A stretch of 64,000 nucleotides of DNA, taken from NCBI RefSeq assembly GCF_000471905.2, contig NW_006499436.1:4914957-4978956 (forward strand). Reading direction: 5' to 3'. Both the position numbers and the translations under genes were made by a program. The notes beneath the pieces are model-generated. The model saw nothing but the letters and a program-made list of their open reading frames with translations. It was not told the origin of the DNA and did not search any database. This stretch comes from Amborella trichopoda (Eukaryota > Streptophyta > Magnoliopsida > Amborellales > Amborellaceae). Positions 36,413 through 45,925 of this stretch are shown piece after piece; the first letter of the stretch is position 1; the number at the start of each line of letters is the position of its first letter.

Positions 36413-37308
36413 GGGTGCAGTTGGCATACAGATGCATCCGTAGCTGTAGAGNNNNNNNNNNNNNNNNNNNNNNNNNNNNNNNNNNNNNNNNNNNNNNNNN
36501 NNNNNNNNNNNNNNNNNNNNNNNNNNNNNNNNNNNNNNNNNNNNNNNNNNNNNNNNNNNNNNNNNNNNNNNNNNNNNNNNNNNNNNNNNNNNNNNNNNNN
36601 NNNNNNNNNNNNNNNNNNNNNNNNNNNNNNNNNNNNNNNNNNNNNNNNNNNNNNNNNNNNNNNNNNNNNNNNNNNNNNNNNNNNNNNNNNNNNNNNNNNN
36701 NNNNNNNNNNNNNNNNNNNNNNNNNNNNNNNNNNNNNNNNNNNNNNNNNNNNNNNNNNNNNNNNNNNNNNNNNNNNNNNNNNNNNNNNNNNNNNNNNNNN
36801 NNNNNNNNNNNNNNNNNNNNNNNNNNNNNNNNNNNNNNNNNNNNNNNNNNNNNNNNNNNNNNNNNNNNNNNNNNNNNNNNNNNNNNNNNNNNNNNNNNNN
36901 NNNNNNNNNNNNNNNNNNNNNNNNNNNNNNNNNNNNNNNNNNNNNNNNNNNNNNNNNNNNNNNNNNNNNNNNNNNNNNNNNNNNNNNNNNNNNNNNNNNN
37001 NNNNNNNNNNNNNNNNNNNNNNNNNATTTTTAATATCAAATTATAAAATTTCAAATTTAAAAAATGGTTAAAATTAAGTCGATCTATAAACATATGAAAA
37101 TCTTGAAAATGGACTGTGTACATAATATGTTGTAAAATGCACTATTTCTGAGATTTAAAATTTTTTTATTTTTCATGGTCATACATCTCGATGTCGAGAT
37201 GATCAATCAAAAAGGTTTTTCAACATTAAAACTATATTTTCCGATGGATTTTTGAGGTGCATCCGTAGTTCTACATTAGAAGGTTGCATCCTTATATAAA
37301 CGTTTTCC
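36413..37308 (-). mobile_element. Palindrome-end MITE, copy 6 (minus), interrupted by the assembly gap
   Basis: The left end GGGTGCAGTTGGCATA lies just before the N run. After it the sequence follows the family from the internal TAAAATTTCAAATTT, through CATCTCGATGTCGAGATGATC, to AAGGTTGCATCCTTATATAA and CGTTTTCC. The flanks TTCAGGTAA (36404-36412) and TTCAAGTAA (37309-37317) match at 8 of 9 positions, so both sides of the gap belong to one insertion. Confidence 0.8.
36452..37025. other. Assembly gap (574 N)
   Basis: Run of N with sequence resuming inside the same MITE copy. Comparison with full copies suggests only some 60-90 bp are really missing. Confidence 0.95.
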
Positions 37309-37355
37309 TTCAAGTAATTTAGTTCATGTGACTTAAGTGAGGCAATTTACTAAAA

Positions 37356-37666
37356 GGAAAAAGTTTATATAAGGTTGTAACCTTAAAAATATAGAATTAC
37401 ATATGCACCTCAAAAATCCATCGGAAGATGTTGTTTTAATGTTGAAAAACCTTCTAATTGATCATCTCGACAAAGAGGCGTCAAAAATAATGTATCTTGC
37501 AACACATGATCTAGACCATCCATTTTCAAGATTTTTATATGTTTATAAATCTACTTGATTTTAATATGTTTATAAATCTACTTGATTTTAATTATTTCCA
37601 GAGTTTAAAATTTTATAGTTAGATAAAATTTGGAGGTGAGGTTGCAACCTTGTAGAAACCACACCC
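37356..37666 (+). mobile_element. Palindrome-end MITE, copy 7 (plus), perfect 9-bp target duplication
   Basis: It starts GGAAAAAGTTTATATAAGG and ends GTTGCAACCTTGTAGAAACC followed by ACACCC. TTACTAAAA is duplicated exactly at 37347-37355 and 37667-37675. It is 311 bp, with a small deletion in the right half and an internal duplication of TATGTTTATAAATCTACTTG. Confidence 0.92.
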
Positions 37667-37714
37667 TTACTAAAATACCATCACTTTTTTGAAAGTTATA
37701 AACCTGAAACAATG

Positions 37715-37808
37715 TACATATCATAACTGCAAGTTCAATGTACATATCATAACTGTAAGTTCAATGTACACTTTTTTACAAAACTGTAAGTTCAATGTAC
37801 ATATCATA
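37715..37808. repeat. 26-bp tandem repeat (three to four units)
   Basis: Units of AACTGTAAGTTCAATGTACA with TATCATA spacers. One unit carries a CTTTTTTAC replacement. Confidence 0.75.
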
Positions 37809-37980
37809 CTAGGAATTAAGCCAACGCATGTCGACTTGTTCGTTAAATTTTTAAATATGTGAATTCTCAAAGAGGAATAAAATCGTTTATCCCATCCCCT
37901 TATGCCCAATTTTGGGTGCTCTCATACCAACACTATGGTGACCTCCAGGAAAGTTCTTGTGTCATACCCCTTTTTGTTGC

Positions 37981-38074
37981 TATAATAATAATAATAATAA
38001 TAATAGTAATAATAGTAATAATAGTAATAATAATAATAATAATAATAATAGCAATAATAGCAATAATAGCAATA

Positions 38075-38172
<98 letters not shown>
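37981..38172 (+). repeat. (TAA)n microsatellite of about 190 bp with TAG and GCA interruptions
   Basis: Nearly pure ATA/TAA triplets. Interruptions TAGTAATAATAG and GCAATAATAG cluster in the first half, and the second half is uninterrupted. It gives open frames of poly-Asn, poly-Ile, poly-Tyr and poly-Leu that are not genes. 38173-39050 after it is AT-rich and shows nothing recognisable. Confidence 0.95.
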
Positions 38173-38173
<1 letters not shown>

Positions 38174-39084
38174 TTTCAAATTCTCCTTTACTAGTTATTT
38201 TCAATAAAACCGTGCATGTCCAAATCAGAGAACTATGAGAGCCTCATCCAGTTTCTTCTTCTCGATACATAGATGTCAACAATATAAAGAAAAGGAAAAT
38301 TGTTTGATGTGGGCTGGACCGCATTTATACAATATGCGATCAAGAGTATAAAACATCCGCTTTAAAGATGGATGCAAATATGTAGTCTATCTAAAAACAA
38401 GTGTAATTAACGGTTCAGATATTTTTTATAATACAATTATTATTTCTAGTTTTAAAAAAAATAAAATCATATCCATGATCTCCATATTAAAAATTATATA
38501 TTGTCTAAAAATTAAGATCAAATTATATTTAAAATATATATTTATTGTTAAGCCAGTATTTCTACAATATGCAGGCCGCCGCATAGAAACCGTATCCTAA
38601 GAACAAAGAAAGATATTCATGTCTTTTCAATTGAATATTAGTGAAGAATAAAAATGATATTTGTTGGCCGATGATGGCCTTTGGGAGAGCAAAAGAACGT
38701 ATTAATCAACACAATTATTTTAGGCAATGCTTGTAATGGATGGCCAAAATATTATTAGTGATGTAAACGTGTTAGTATTTGAAAAATATTAGTTATTATT
38801 TTAAAATAATTTTCCTTTTTTGTTCTATATTATTTTGGTAAAGCAATGTATTGGAAAATATGTTTTTTTGTGTTTAGAGAGAGAAGTGATGGATTTTGGT
38901 CCTACATTGAAAAATAAAATAAAAAAAGAGTGTTATATTATCTTCATGGAAGAAAAGACAGAATGGTGCGGTGCTTGCGTGCATTTTAAGCCACAAGATG
39001 GTGTACTTTGCACTTTGCCCAGATAGATCCCTTTCATGCTAGGGAAAATTGCATAAAAATCTCAAAAATGGATGTTCTAAGCAA

Positions 39085-39330
39085 GCGAGATTAAAATACA
39101 ATCCCGCATTTCACCATGACCATGTTCCAAGCAACGAGACTAAAATACAATCCCGCATTTCACCTTGGCATTCCGGCACTTTAAGTCATTTATTCATCAT
39201 GGCCTTAAAAGTCTACTTTCCCGCATTTCACCATGGTGTTAAAAGTCTACCTTTTGGGATTTTATGTAATTTTCAATTATGGAAAAGTCTACCTTTTGGG
39301 ATTTTATGTAATTTTTAATTATGGAAGCTG
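39085..39330 (+). repeat. Local tandem duplications
   Basis: AAAATACAATCCCGCATTTC occurs at about 39093 and 39132, CCCGCATTTCACC again at 39220, and AAAGTCTACCTTTTGGGATT at 39241 and 39284 with a 43-bp period. They lie directly before the L1 fragment. Confidence 0.7.
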
Positions 39331-39980
39331 CCTGTCCCACATAAAGTTCAAGCTTTTTTTTGGGTGCTTCTACAAGGAAATGTGCTAACTATTGATAATT
39401 TGTGGAGGAGGGGCAGGATTTTGATTAACATTTGTTTACTTTGTAAAGAGGACGAGGAGAGTGCTAATTTCCTTTTCTTTCATTGTCTATTTTCTTGAGA
39501 AATTTAGGCATGGGCTTTCAGCATGATGATGATGGGGTGGAGTTGGTACGGCCTCAATCCGTTGCCACTACTTTTCAGCAGCTTGATATCCCAAGTATTC
39601 CAAAATGTGGGCAGATTATATGGAAAGTTTTGAAGGTTGTCATTCTGTGGGAGGTATGGAACCATAGAACGTTCGATGGGGATTAAGGAGAAAGGTGTTT
39701 TAGCCTCAGATGTCCTTCTCTCTTACGAGGATAGGTGGCCTACGCTTTGTTCTGTTGTAGAAAAGAGAGTAGGCTTCTGTGGAGTTTATTGTCAATTTGG
39801 GCTGAAGCACATAATTTATGTGAGAACTTGATGGTGTCATTCTAGCATGCTTATCGAGAAGCCAATTCAATGGTGGTCGGTCTTGCAAAGCATAGAGCTA
39901 GTATGTTGGAGTTGTTGGTCTTAGAGGAATTTATTCTTGTATGACTGCAGTGTATTTTTTACTTTTTATCAACAATAAAA
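39318..39980 (+). mobile_element. L1-type LINE 3' end with zinc-binding RT-associated domain
   Basis: The plus-strand frame near 39325-39490 reads WKLPVPHKVQAFFW...LTIDNLWRR, ICLLCKEDEESANFLFFHC, the zf-RVT domain of plant L1 ORF2 (CxxC...HxxxC). Stops interrupt it. The 3' end is TTTTTATCAACAATAAAA, directly at the next MITE, so the MITE went into the L1 tail. Confidence 0.8.
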
Positions 39981-40374
39981 GGGAAAAGTTTATATAGAGC
40001 CTAGACTCTATACAACCAAATTAGAGCTTATCTCAAAACTTTCATTAAAAGAGGCTGTTTTGATGCCTAAATATCATCAAATTGGTCATCTCGACATCAA
40101 GATGCATGGACATGAGAAACAAATGGATTTCAAGTTTTGAAAATAATGCATCTTGTAACGCATTTTTGGACAGTCAATTTTAAAGATTTTCAAGTTTTCA
40201 TATATCTGCTCGATCTACACTATTTTTTAAGCTTTAAATTTTATAACTAAAGATGAAAATATAATTTAAGGCTATCGCAAAACTTTTCAGTATTGAAACC
40301 ATATTTCTCGACACTATTTGAAGGTGGGCTCTAATTTGATTGTTTAGAGCCTCAGCTCTATGCAAACCGCACCC
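39981..40374 (+). mobile_element. Palindrome-end MITE, copy 8 (AGAGCC subfamily, plus)
   Basis: It starts GGGAAAAGTTTATATAGAGC and ends AGAGCCTCAGCTCTATGC followed by AAACCGCACCC. The flanks ACAATAAAA (39972-39980) and ATAATAAAA (40375-40383) match at 8 of 9. The 394 bp include the core CATCTCGACATCAAGATG. Confidence 0.88.
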
Positions 40375-40440
40375 ATAATAAAATAAAGTAAGTTTGTCAA
40401 AAAAAATTTGCTGCATGGGAGTAAAATACAGTCTTGAGAT

Positions 40441-40637
40441 AGGGGTGGCAATGGACCCAGATCCAACTCGAGACCCGGCGGTTAGACCCAACCTGGGTCA
40501 AAGTATGAGTCCAATAATTGGACTCGATGGGTCAGGTCCGATCTAGGTCCAATGACTTCGGGTTTCAGGTCTAGGTCTGGATCAGGTATGAGTCTGACCC
40601 AACCTGAATCCTAACTGACCCGACCCGTTGCCATTCC
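40441..40637. mobile_element. Small GGGTC-rich TIR element (hAT-like, candidate)
   Basis: The ends AGGGGTGGCAATGGACCC and GACCCGTTGCCATTCCT are inverted copies of each other. The interior is dense in GGGTC/GACCC. A target duplication is not clear. 40640-41050 after it holds nothing recognisable. Confidence 0.55.
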
Positions 40638-41052
40638 TATCGTGAGAGAGCGCTTTAGTGTTGCCGAAATGTCTCTTCCATATTCTTTTGCTTTCAAATC
40701 TTTTTCTTACCTGTTACTTCAGCCCCATTTCACAAAAAGTACTCTCTCTCTCTCCATTCCTAGAGATGAACCCATTAATGAATGAAGAAAGAGACCCTAA
40801 AGGAGACATATCCATAAGTTTGATCAAGTCAATGAGGCACTCAAAGGTCGTCATGTTTATATATTTATTCCTTGAATCAATTCGCCCTTGCATCATTCGG
40901 TTTAGAAACTTTAGAGTAACATGTATTTTAAATGCACGCATAATGGTGCATCATCCTTATCGGGTTGCCCACGTACATGCAGGTACACACGGGTGTATAC
41001 AAAGAGAGCGAATACACAAGTGATAAATAAGGGGAGAGGGGAAGAAAAAAGT

Positions 41053-41166
41053 TTTTTTTTTTTTGGATAATTTAATGGGACAGGGAGATGTGTATCTCAG
41101 TAGGAATAAAACTCAATACGTCATGTTTTAGTATCCTACCACCTTGATCACTTAGCTTTGAGCCAA
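41053..41166 (-). mobile_element. SINE-like element, minus strand
   Basis: The minus strand begins GGCTCAAAGCTAAGTGATCA with AAGGTGGTAG (box-A-like), has GAGTTTTATTCCTACTGAG (box-B-like) and ends in a run of 12 A. It shares AAGGTGGTAG and GAGTT(C/T)(C/T)ATTCCT with the SINE at 12252 and with a truncated piece at 34625-34690. No target duplication was seen. Confidence 0.5.
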
Positions 41167-41362
41167 TTTCATAGATGATAGAGGCCTTGAATAGCCAGGA
41201 GTTCGATTTTAAGCCACTTAGACCAATGTTGTCACATTCGCTTCGGAGTCTTCTTCAGTTTGGTGAGAAAAATGAAATAATTTATTGTTTCGACCGATTT
41301 GACAGAATACTTTGCACTTTTTTAAAATATTTCTTTCTCTCCCCCCGTACTTCAAATAAAAA

Positions 41363-41602
41363 ATGATTAAAGCTCAAATCTATTTGAATGTAGCGGACAA
41401 CAGTGGGGCTCAAGAATTGATATGTATTCGAATCGTATGAGCTACCCTCGATATGCTCATATTGTTGACGTAATCAAAGAAGCGGTACCCAATATGCCCC
41501 TGAAAAGATCAAAAGTGATCCGTAATTATATGTTCACATAAAGAACTAAAACATGACAACAGTATAGTAATACGATATGATAGACAATGCAACAGTTGTT
41601 TC
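41363..41602 (+). pseudogene. Nuclear copy of plastid rpl14 (NUPT fragment)
   Basis: The segment starts with an ATG and reads MIKAQIYLNVADNSGAQELI, then CIRI, the N-terminus of plastid ribosomal protein L14 (normally MIQPQTxLNVADNSGARELM). After a frame change it continues with RYAHI, VIKEAVPNMPLKRSKVI and, in shifted frame, KELKHDNSIVIRYD, AT-VV. About 80 of roughly 122 codons are covered, with several indels and stops, so it is dead. A bacterial-type L14 beside nuclear repeats is best explained by transfer of plastid DNA to the nucleus. No neighbouring plastid gene is attached that I can recognise. Confidence 0.88.
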
Positions 41603-42149
41603 ATATAAAAATTTAGATATATATATATATATATATAAATAATAATAAAAAAAATATTTATAATTAGATATTTCTTTGTTTAGGTCGAAAAAGCTGAATT
41701 AGCCCGAAACATACACGAAACGACCCAAATCTGACCGAAGCACCAGCACCGGATTTTGATTCGCTTAGGTAGTGGACCGAAGCGAAGTGAATTTGAGAAC
41801 ACTGACTGAGACTTCAAGTGGAATGGACAAATTTTAAATGAGTGACAGAGACACAACAAGGGAGGAGGAAGACAAAAGACACCCATGCATATACAGTATG
41901 AGAGAGCGATCTATAGGCCCCTTGACGTGAAAACCCCAGCAAAGGCGGGGAATTTTTATGAGCCAACCATTGTAGAGAGAGAGTTAAAGCTATGGAATCG
42001 CACACCGAAAAGCAATAAAAGTAGAGAGACAAATTCAAAGGGCCAAAGCCAACGACCATTCTAAATTAAGCCAAAAACCTAAAATGCTGTGCTCCTTCCT
42101 AATGTCACCACCCTGCGCATAGTCCCAAAGTTGTCAATGACCCCAACCT

Positions 42150-42270
42150 TTTGCATCTTTCTCTCTCTCCTCTCTCTTTCTCTTCTCTCTCTACTCTCTC
42201 TCTCTAAAGTCGCCAACAACCCCGCCTTTTGCTCCTCTCTCTCTCTCTCTCTCTCTTTTTACTATTATCT
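42150..42270 (+). repeat. CT-rich microsatellite tract
   Basis: (TC)n with TTTCTCTCTCCTCTCTC-type interruptions, similar in composition to the satellite at the window start but without its higher-order anchors. Confidence 0.8.
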
Positions 42271-42317
42271 CTTTCCGTCTTTTGCCAGTTTTGTTAGGAG
42301 TGAGTATACTGTGTTCC

Positions 42318-42420
42318 TGCGGGAGCATATACTGCACATCTACTCCTTCAATCTGAATATCTACTTATAGAAGATATCTTCAATCTACCATGAGTGATTT
42401 ATGTACGGATTTTAAAAATT
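42318..42420 (+). mobile_element. Left end of a second MITE family (family 2 fragment)
   Basis: CCTGCGGGAGCATATACTGC and CTACTCCTTCAATCTG match the left end of the family-2 element at 54770. The right end is missing. Confidence 0.4.
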
Positions 42421-42720
42421 TAGGTAAAATATGAAATGCTCTACTTATATGTAAAAATTACGAAGAAAGTCAGTTGACAAGCTTCTTTGTATTTTTTTTC
42501 AAAATTGCATTTTGATCAACTCGAATTTTGATTTTTTTTTGTAGTTTTTTTTGCTGGTAGGGTTGTGTCTTGAAGCTTGGAGCACGGCTTACTAACGAAA
42601 AAACTAAAAAGAAAAAAAAAAAATCAAAATTTAAGTTGAGTGAAGGGCAATTTTGAAAAAAATAAAAAATAATGATTGACATGCTTCTTTCTAATTTCCC
42701 TCTATGGAGCATTTTGTATT

Positions 42721-43094
42721 GGAAAAAGTTTATATAAGGTTGCAACCTTAAAATGTAGAAATACAACTCAATTTGTTTTTTAATGTTAGAAAACCCTCTA
42801 ATTTCTCATCTCAACATCGAGATGTATGAATATAAAAAAAAGAAAAATATTTTGAATCCTAGAAATAGTGCATCTTGCAACATATTATCTAGACCGTCCA
42901 TATTCAAGTTTTTCATGTCTATAGATCTACTTGATTTTAACTATTTTTTTAATTAAAATTTCATAATTAGGTATGAAAATAGATTTTCAAATAATCTTAA
43001 AATTATTTTACTCCAAAATTACATGTTATGATAAAATTTGAAGATGCGCCTAAATTGGATTATTTAAGGTTGCAACCTTATATAAACCACACCC
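42721..43094 (+). mobile_element. Palindrome-end MITE, copy 9 (reference copy), perfect 9-bp target duplication
   Basis: It starts GGAAAAAGTTTATATAAGG and then GTTGCAACCTTAAAATG. It ends TTTAAGGTTGCAACCTTA followed by TATAAACCACACCC. TTTTGTATT is duplicated exactly at 42712-42720 and 43095-43103. The terminal repeats agree over about 31 bp (GG-GTTTATATAAGGTTGC...) and weakly beyond. The core is CATCTCAACATCGAGATG. There is no coding content. A 9-bp duplication points to Mutator-like transposase. Confidence 0.93.
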
Positions 43095-43419
43095 TTTTGT
43101 ATTTTATCTAAAAATTTAAAGGTCTGTAAGTAAATCACTCATCTACAATTTGGTAACCACTTACCATCGTAACACTGAGAATTCAACCCTCTAAAAATTG
43201 CATGGTCTCTATTCAATTGTGAGACAATACATTTTCCAAGTGCATAGAGTTTGCATTTAGGGCATTCTTTTTAGGGGAAAATTACTAAAAAACCCCCAAA
43301 ATGCTTGTTAGACCTTCTAGCTCCACCCTTATCTTTTTTTACCTTTTTTTTTGCCAAAAATACCCCTTTCCATACCTTGAATGTGCGATCAAATCCTGCG
43401 GACGGATCCCAATTTCCAT

Positions 43420-44080
43420 TAACACCGGACCGTGGTTATTGTTTGCCAGAGTGCTTATGAGAAAACAATATGCCGGATTGAATATCTAAAATACCGGACT
43501 GAAGTGCTTGTGTATCCAAGAAACATATCGTCGGAGTGCTTCTTAGTTTTGCCGGTGCATGTTTTTTAGATTCTAGACTGGCTATTAATAGTGAATCAAT
43601 CTCCGGAGTGAATTCAAGAAAAGCCGGAGTACCTTTTAGTTTTACTGGAGTGCTTTTTACAAATGCCGGACTGTTTTTTTTACAGTGAACTAATCTCCGG
43701 AGTGCTTTCAGTAAATGCCGGAGTGCTTTCGAATGTTGCCGGAGTGTATTTTACAGATGTCGGAGTGCTTATTTAACAGTGAACATTCTCCGGAGTGCAT
43801 TCAAAAAACGCCGGAGTGCTTCTTAGTTTTGCTAGTGTATATTTTTTAGATTTCGGACTGCCTATTAACAGTGAATCAATCTCCGGAGCGGATTCAAGAA
43901 ACGCCGGAGTGATTTTTAATTTTGCTGGAGTACTTTTTACAAGTGCCGTATTGATTTTACGGTGAACTAATCTCCGGAGTGCTTTCAGAAAATGCCAGAG
44001 TGAGTTTTAGTTTTGCCGGAGAGTGTTTCATAAATGCCGGACTGTGATCTCTAGAGTGCGTTCAAAAAATGCCGGATCCC
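43420..44080 (+). repeat. CCGGAGTGC array with a 280-bp higher-order unit
   Basis: About 25 occurrences of CCGGAGTGC or one-mismatch forms (CCGGACTG, TCGGAGTGC, CTGGAGTG), spaced some 20-25 bp apart and separated by TTTT-rich or CAGTAAATG-type spacers. Several are preceded by CT, making the palindrome CTCCGGAG. The order of variants repeats: the block starting CGGAGTGCTTCTTAGTTTTG at 43532 recurs at 43812, including the TAGTGAATCAATCTCCGGAG segment. Confidence 0.85.
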
Positions 44081-44114
44081 CCAAAAATGCTCCAAGTTCT
44101 TGGTTTGTTCCTTC

Positions 44115-44130
44115 ATTCTTTGTTTGTTAT
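44115..44130 (+). promoter_or_regulatory. TATA-like box downstream of the CCGGAGTGC array
   Basis: GTTATAAATACTGG is a good plant TATA context. It sits 40 bp after the last array repeat and about 30-40 bp before CACCAAAGAACC. No open frame follows, so any transcript would be non-coding. Function is inferred only. Confidence 0.3.
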
Positions 44131-44174
44131 AAATACTGGTTTTCTTTCACCAAAGAACCTTTTTTCTCTAACTA

Positions 44175-44400
44175 GAAAACATATATGTTGTGTGAAATCT
44201 CTCTCTCTCTAGAATACCTTTATTGTGTGAAATCTCTATCTTTCTCTCTCTCTCTAGAGTACCTCTATTTTGTGAAATCTCGATCTCTCTCTCTAGAATA
44301 CCTCTATATTGTGTAAATTCTTCCTCTATCTCTCTCAAACACACAGACACACACATACTCTCTCTAGAATACTTCTATATTGGGTTGGAATTTCCTCTAT
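44175..44400 (+). repeat. 50-60 bp tandem repeat, four units
   Basis: Units of TTGTGTGAAATCTC, (TC)n and TAGAATACCTCTAT starting near 44189, 44222, 44270 and 44310. A GA-rich repeat with GAGGAAGAAGCCGAGG and AAAATAGAGAAAA (two units) follows at 44540-44640. Confidence 0.75.
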
Positions 44401-44873
44401 ATGTCATTTATTCTGCCTACATACAGAGGGATTCGATTAGTGTGAGGAAGCCAATGGAGAGAGAAAGAAATTCGTGGAGAGGGAAAATTGTGAGGAAGCT
44501 AATGGAGAGGAAAATCTTGTAGGAAGAAGAGGTGAGGAAGAAGCCGAGGAAAATAGAGAAAACCGTGACGAAGAGATGAGGAAGAAGTCGAGGAAAATAG
44601 AGAAAATCGTGACAAAGAAGCCGTGGTAGTGAAGGAGAAAGTTATGAGCATGAGGAAGAGGCCATAAGCCCTGAGGAAGAAGTGTGAGGAAGACAGAAGA
44701 ATGGGTAAAAACCCGGGTTCGTGAGAAAAACATAGTAAATGGGTTAATGGTTAGGGTAATTGGTAAAGGTCAAAACGGGGGTAAAATTTTCTTTACATGA
44801 TCATTTTTTTGGTTAAGGGGTTTTAGTAAGAAAAGTTGATTTTTTAAAAAGAAAAGTTGATTTTTTTTTTTTA

Positions 44874-45267
44874 GGGTGTGTTTTGTACAGAGCCTAGGCT
44901 CTAAACAATTAAATTAGATCTTACCTTCAAAAAGTGTTAAGAAATATGGTTTTAATACTGAAAATCTTTGTGATAGCCTTAAAATATACTTTTATCTTGA
45001 TTTATAAAATTTAAAAGCTTCAAAAATAGTATACATCGACAGATCTATAAAAACTTGAAAATCTTGAAAATTGACAGTCCAAAAATTTATTACAAAAATA
45101 CACTATTTCCACAACCTGAAATCTATTTTTTTCTCATATTCATGCATATTGATGTCGAGACGATCAAGTTAAAGATATTTGGGCACCGAAACAACATCTT
45201 CTAGTGAAATTTTTGATGTAGGCTCTTATTTGATTGTTTAGAGCCTTGGTTCTATATAAACTTTTTC
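44874..45267 (-). mobile_element. Palindrome-end MITE, copy 10 (AGAGCC subfamily, minus)
   Basis: It starts GGGTGTGTTTTGTACAGAGC with a perfect AGAGCCTAGGCTCT and ends GAGCCTTGGTTCTATATAAA followed by CTTTTTC. TTTTTTTTA flanks both sides (44865-44873 and 45268-45276), identical though low in complexity. It is 394 bp, the same as copy 8. Confidence 0.87.
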
Positions 45268-45289
45268 TTTTTTTTATTGAAGTTAATCT

Positions 45290-45400
45290 ATCTACGAGTT
45301 CAAGAAGTTACTTACATTCCAGAATTTAATATCTTAAAAGTAATCCTAGATAGGGTTTTAGCAGATGGAGTAAACAAACAACATACTCTCGCATGAATAT
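45290..45400. mobile_element. Family-2 MITE right-end fragment
   Basis: TAATCCTAGATAGGGTTTTAG, GGAGTAAACAAACAACATAC and TCTCGCATG resemble the right ends at 53700 and 55090. The left part is missing. Confidence 0.35.
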
Positions 45401-45689
45401 AATATATTTTGGGTTTTTCTCATTCCATTGTTCCCCGTTCCCAATTGTGCGCGCCCACTTGTGAAGACTTTAGACCACGTCCAACCAAGAAAGACTCACA
45501 CTCATGCCCCTTAAAAGTAGAGAGTTTATCCGAATTCTATATTTTCTATGTATCCTTATCCAATTATTATCCTTTGCCATTGACCTACAACTCCTCCCTT
45601 CCCCACTCTCTCTCTCTTTAAAATGACCTATTTTCTCTCTCTATAAGTGGACCAAAGGCCCTCATCTAACACCAAATTCCCCATGTTTA

Positions 45690-45925
45690 ATAGGAGATAA
45701 GATTAGAGAAAGACTTAGGTGGGCTGACCACATGCATTGCAGATCAAGTATATGCGATTTGCTTCAAAAGGAAGGTTAAAAAAGAGTGAGTGGTAGGCCC
45801 AAAAGATCATGATTGGAAACAAAGAAAAGATATATAGAGACTTATGGTCTCATTGAGGGTCTTCATAGAATAGAATGGCAGATTAAGATTGATGTAGCCG
45901 ATCCCAAATAATTAAAAAAAATAAA
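45690..45925 (+). mobile_element. RTE LINE 3' end, plus strand
   Basis: The frame reads DKIRERLRWADHMHCRS, GRPKRS, LIEGLHRIEWQIKIDVADPK, the C-terminal segment of RTE ORF2 (compare 27590-27850), with stops, ending in an A-rich tail near 45925. It is a 5'-truncated dead copy. 45930-46560 after it shows nothing recognisable. Confidence 0.75.

Larger units (their letters stand above)
43270..44845. mobile_element. Candidate composite TIR element carrying the CCGGAGTGC array
   Basis: GGGGAAAATTACTAAAAAAC near 43275 faces GGGGTTTTAGTAAG near 44818 in inverted orientation (ACTAAAA-CCCC shared). Between them, in order, lie a CCGGAGTGC repeat array, a TATAAATA box, a 50-60 bp CT repeat and a GA-rich repeat. 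No target duplication was found. The element could equally be a chance pairing around an unusual repeat locus. Confidence 0.35.

Noticed and set aside
36347-37123. Open frames of about 230-260 codons across the gap
   Set aside because: They are mostly N-derived; real sequence is only the edges of a MITE.
37859-38238. Poly-Ile, poly-Asn, poly-Tyr and poly-Leu open frames
   Set aside because: They are translations of the (TAA)n microsatellite in different frames.
43420-44080. CRISPR-like array of repeats and spacers
   Set aside because: Repeats are short and degenerate with related spacers, in a plant genome; it is a repeat array, not CRISPR.
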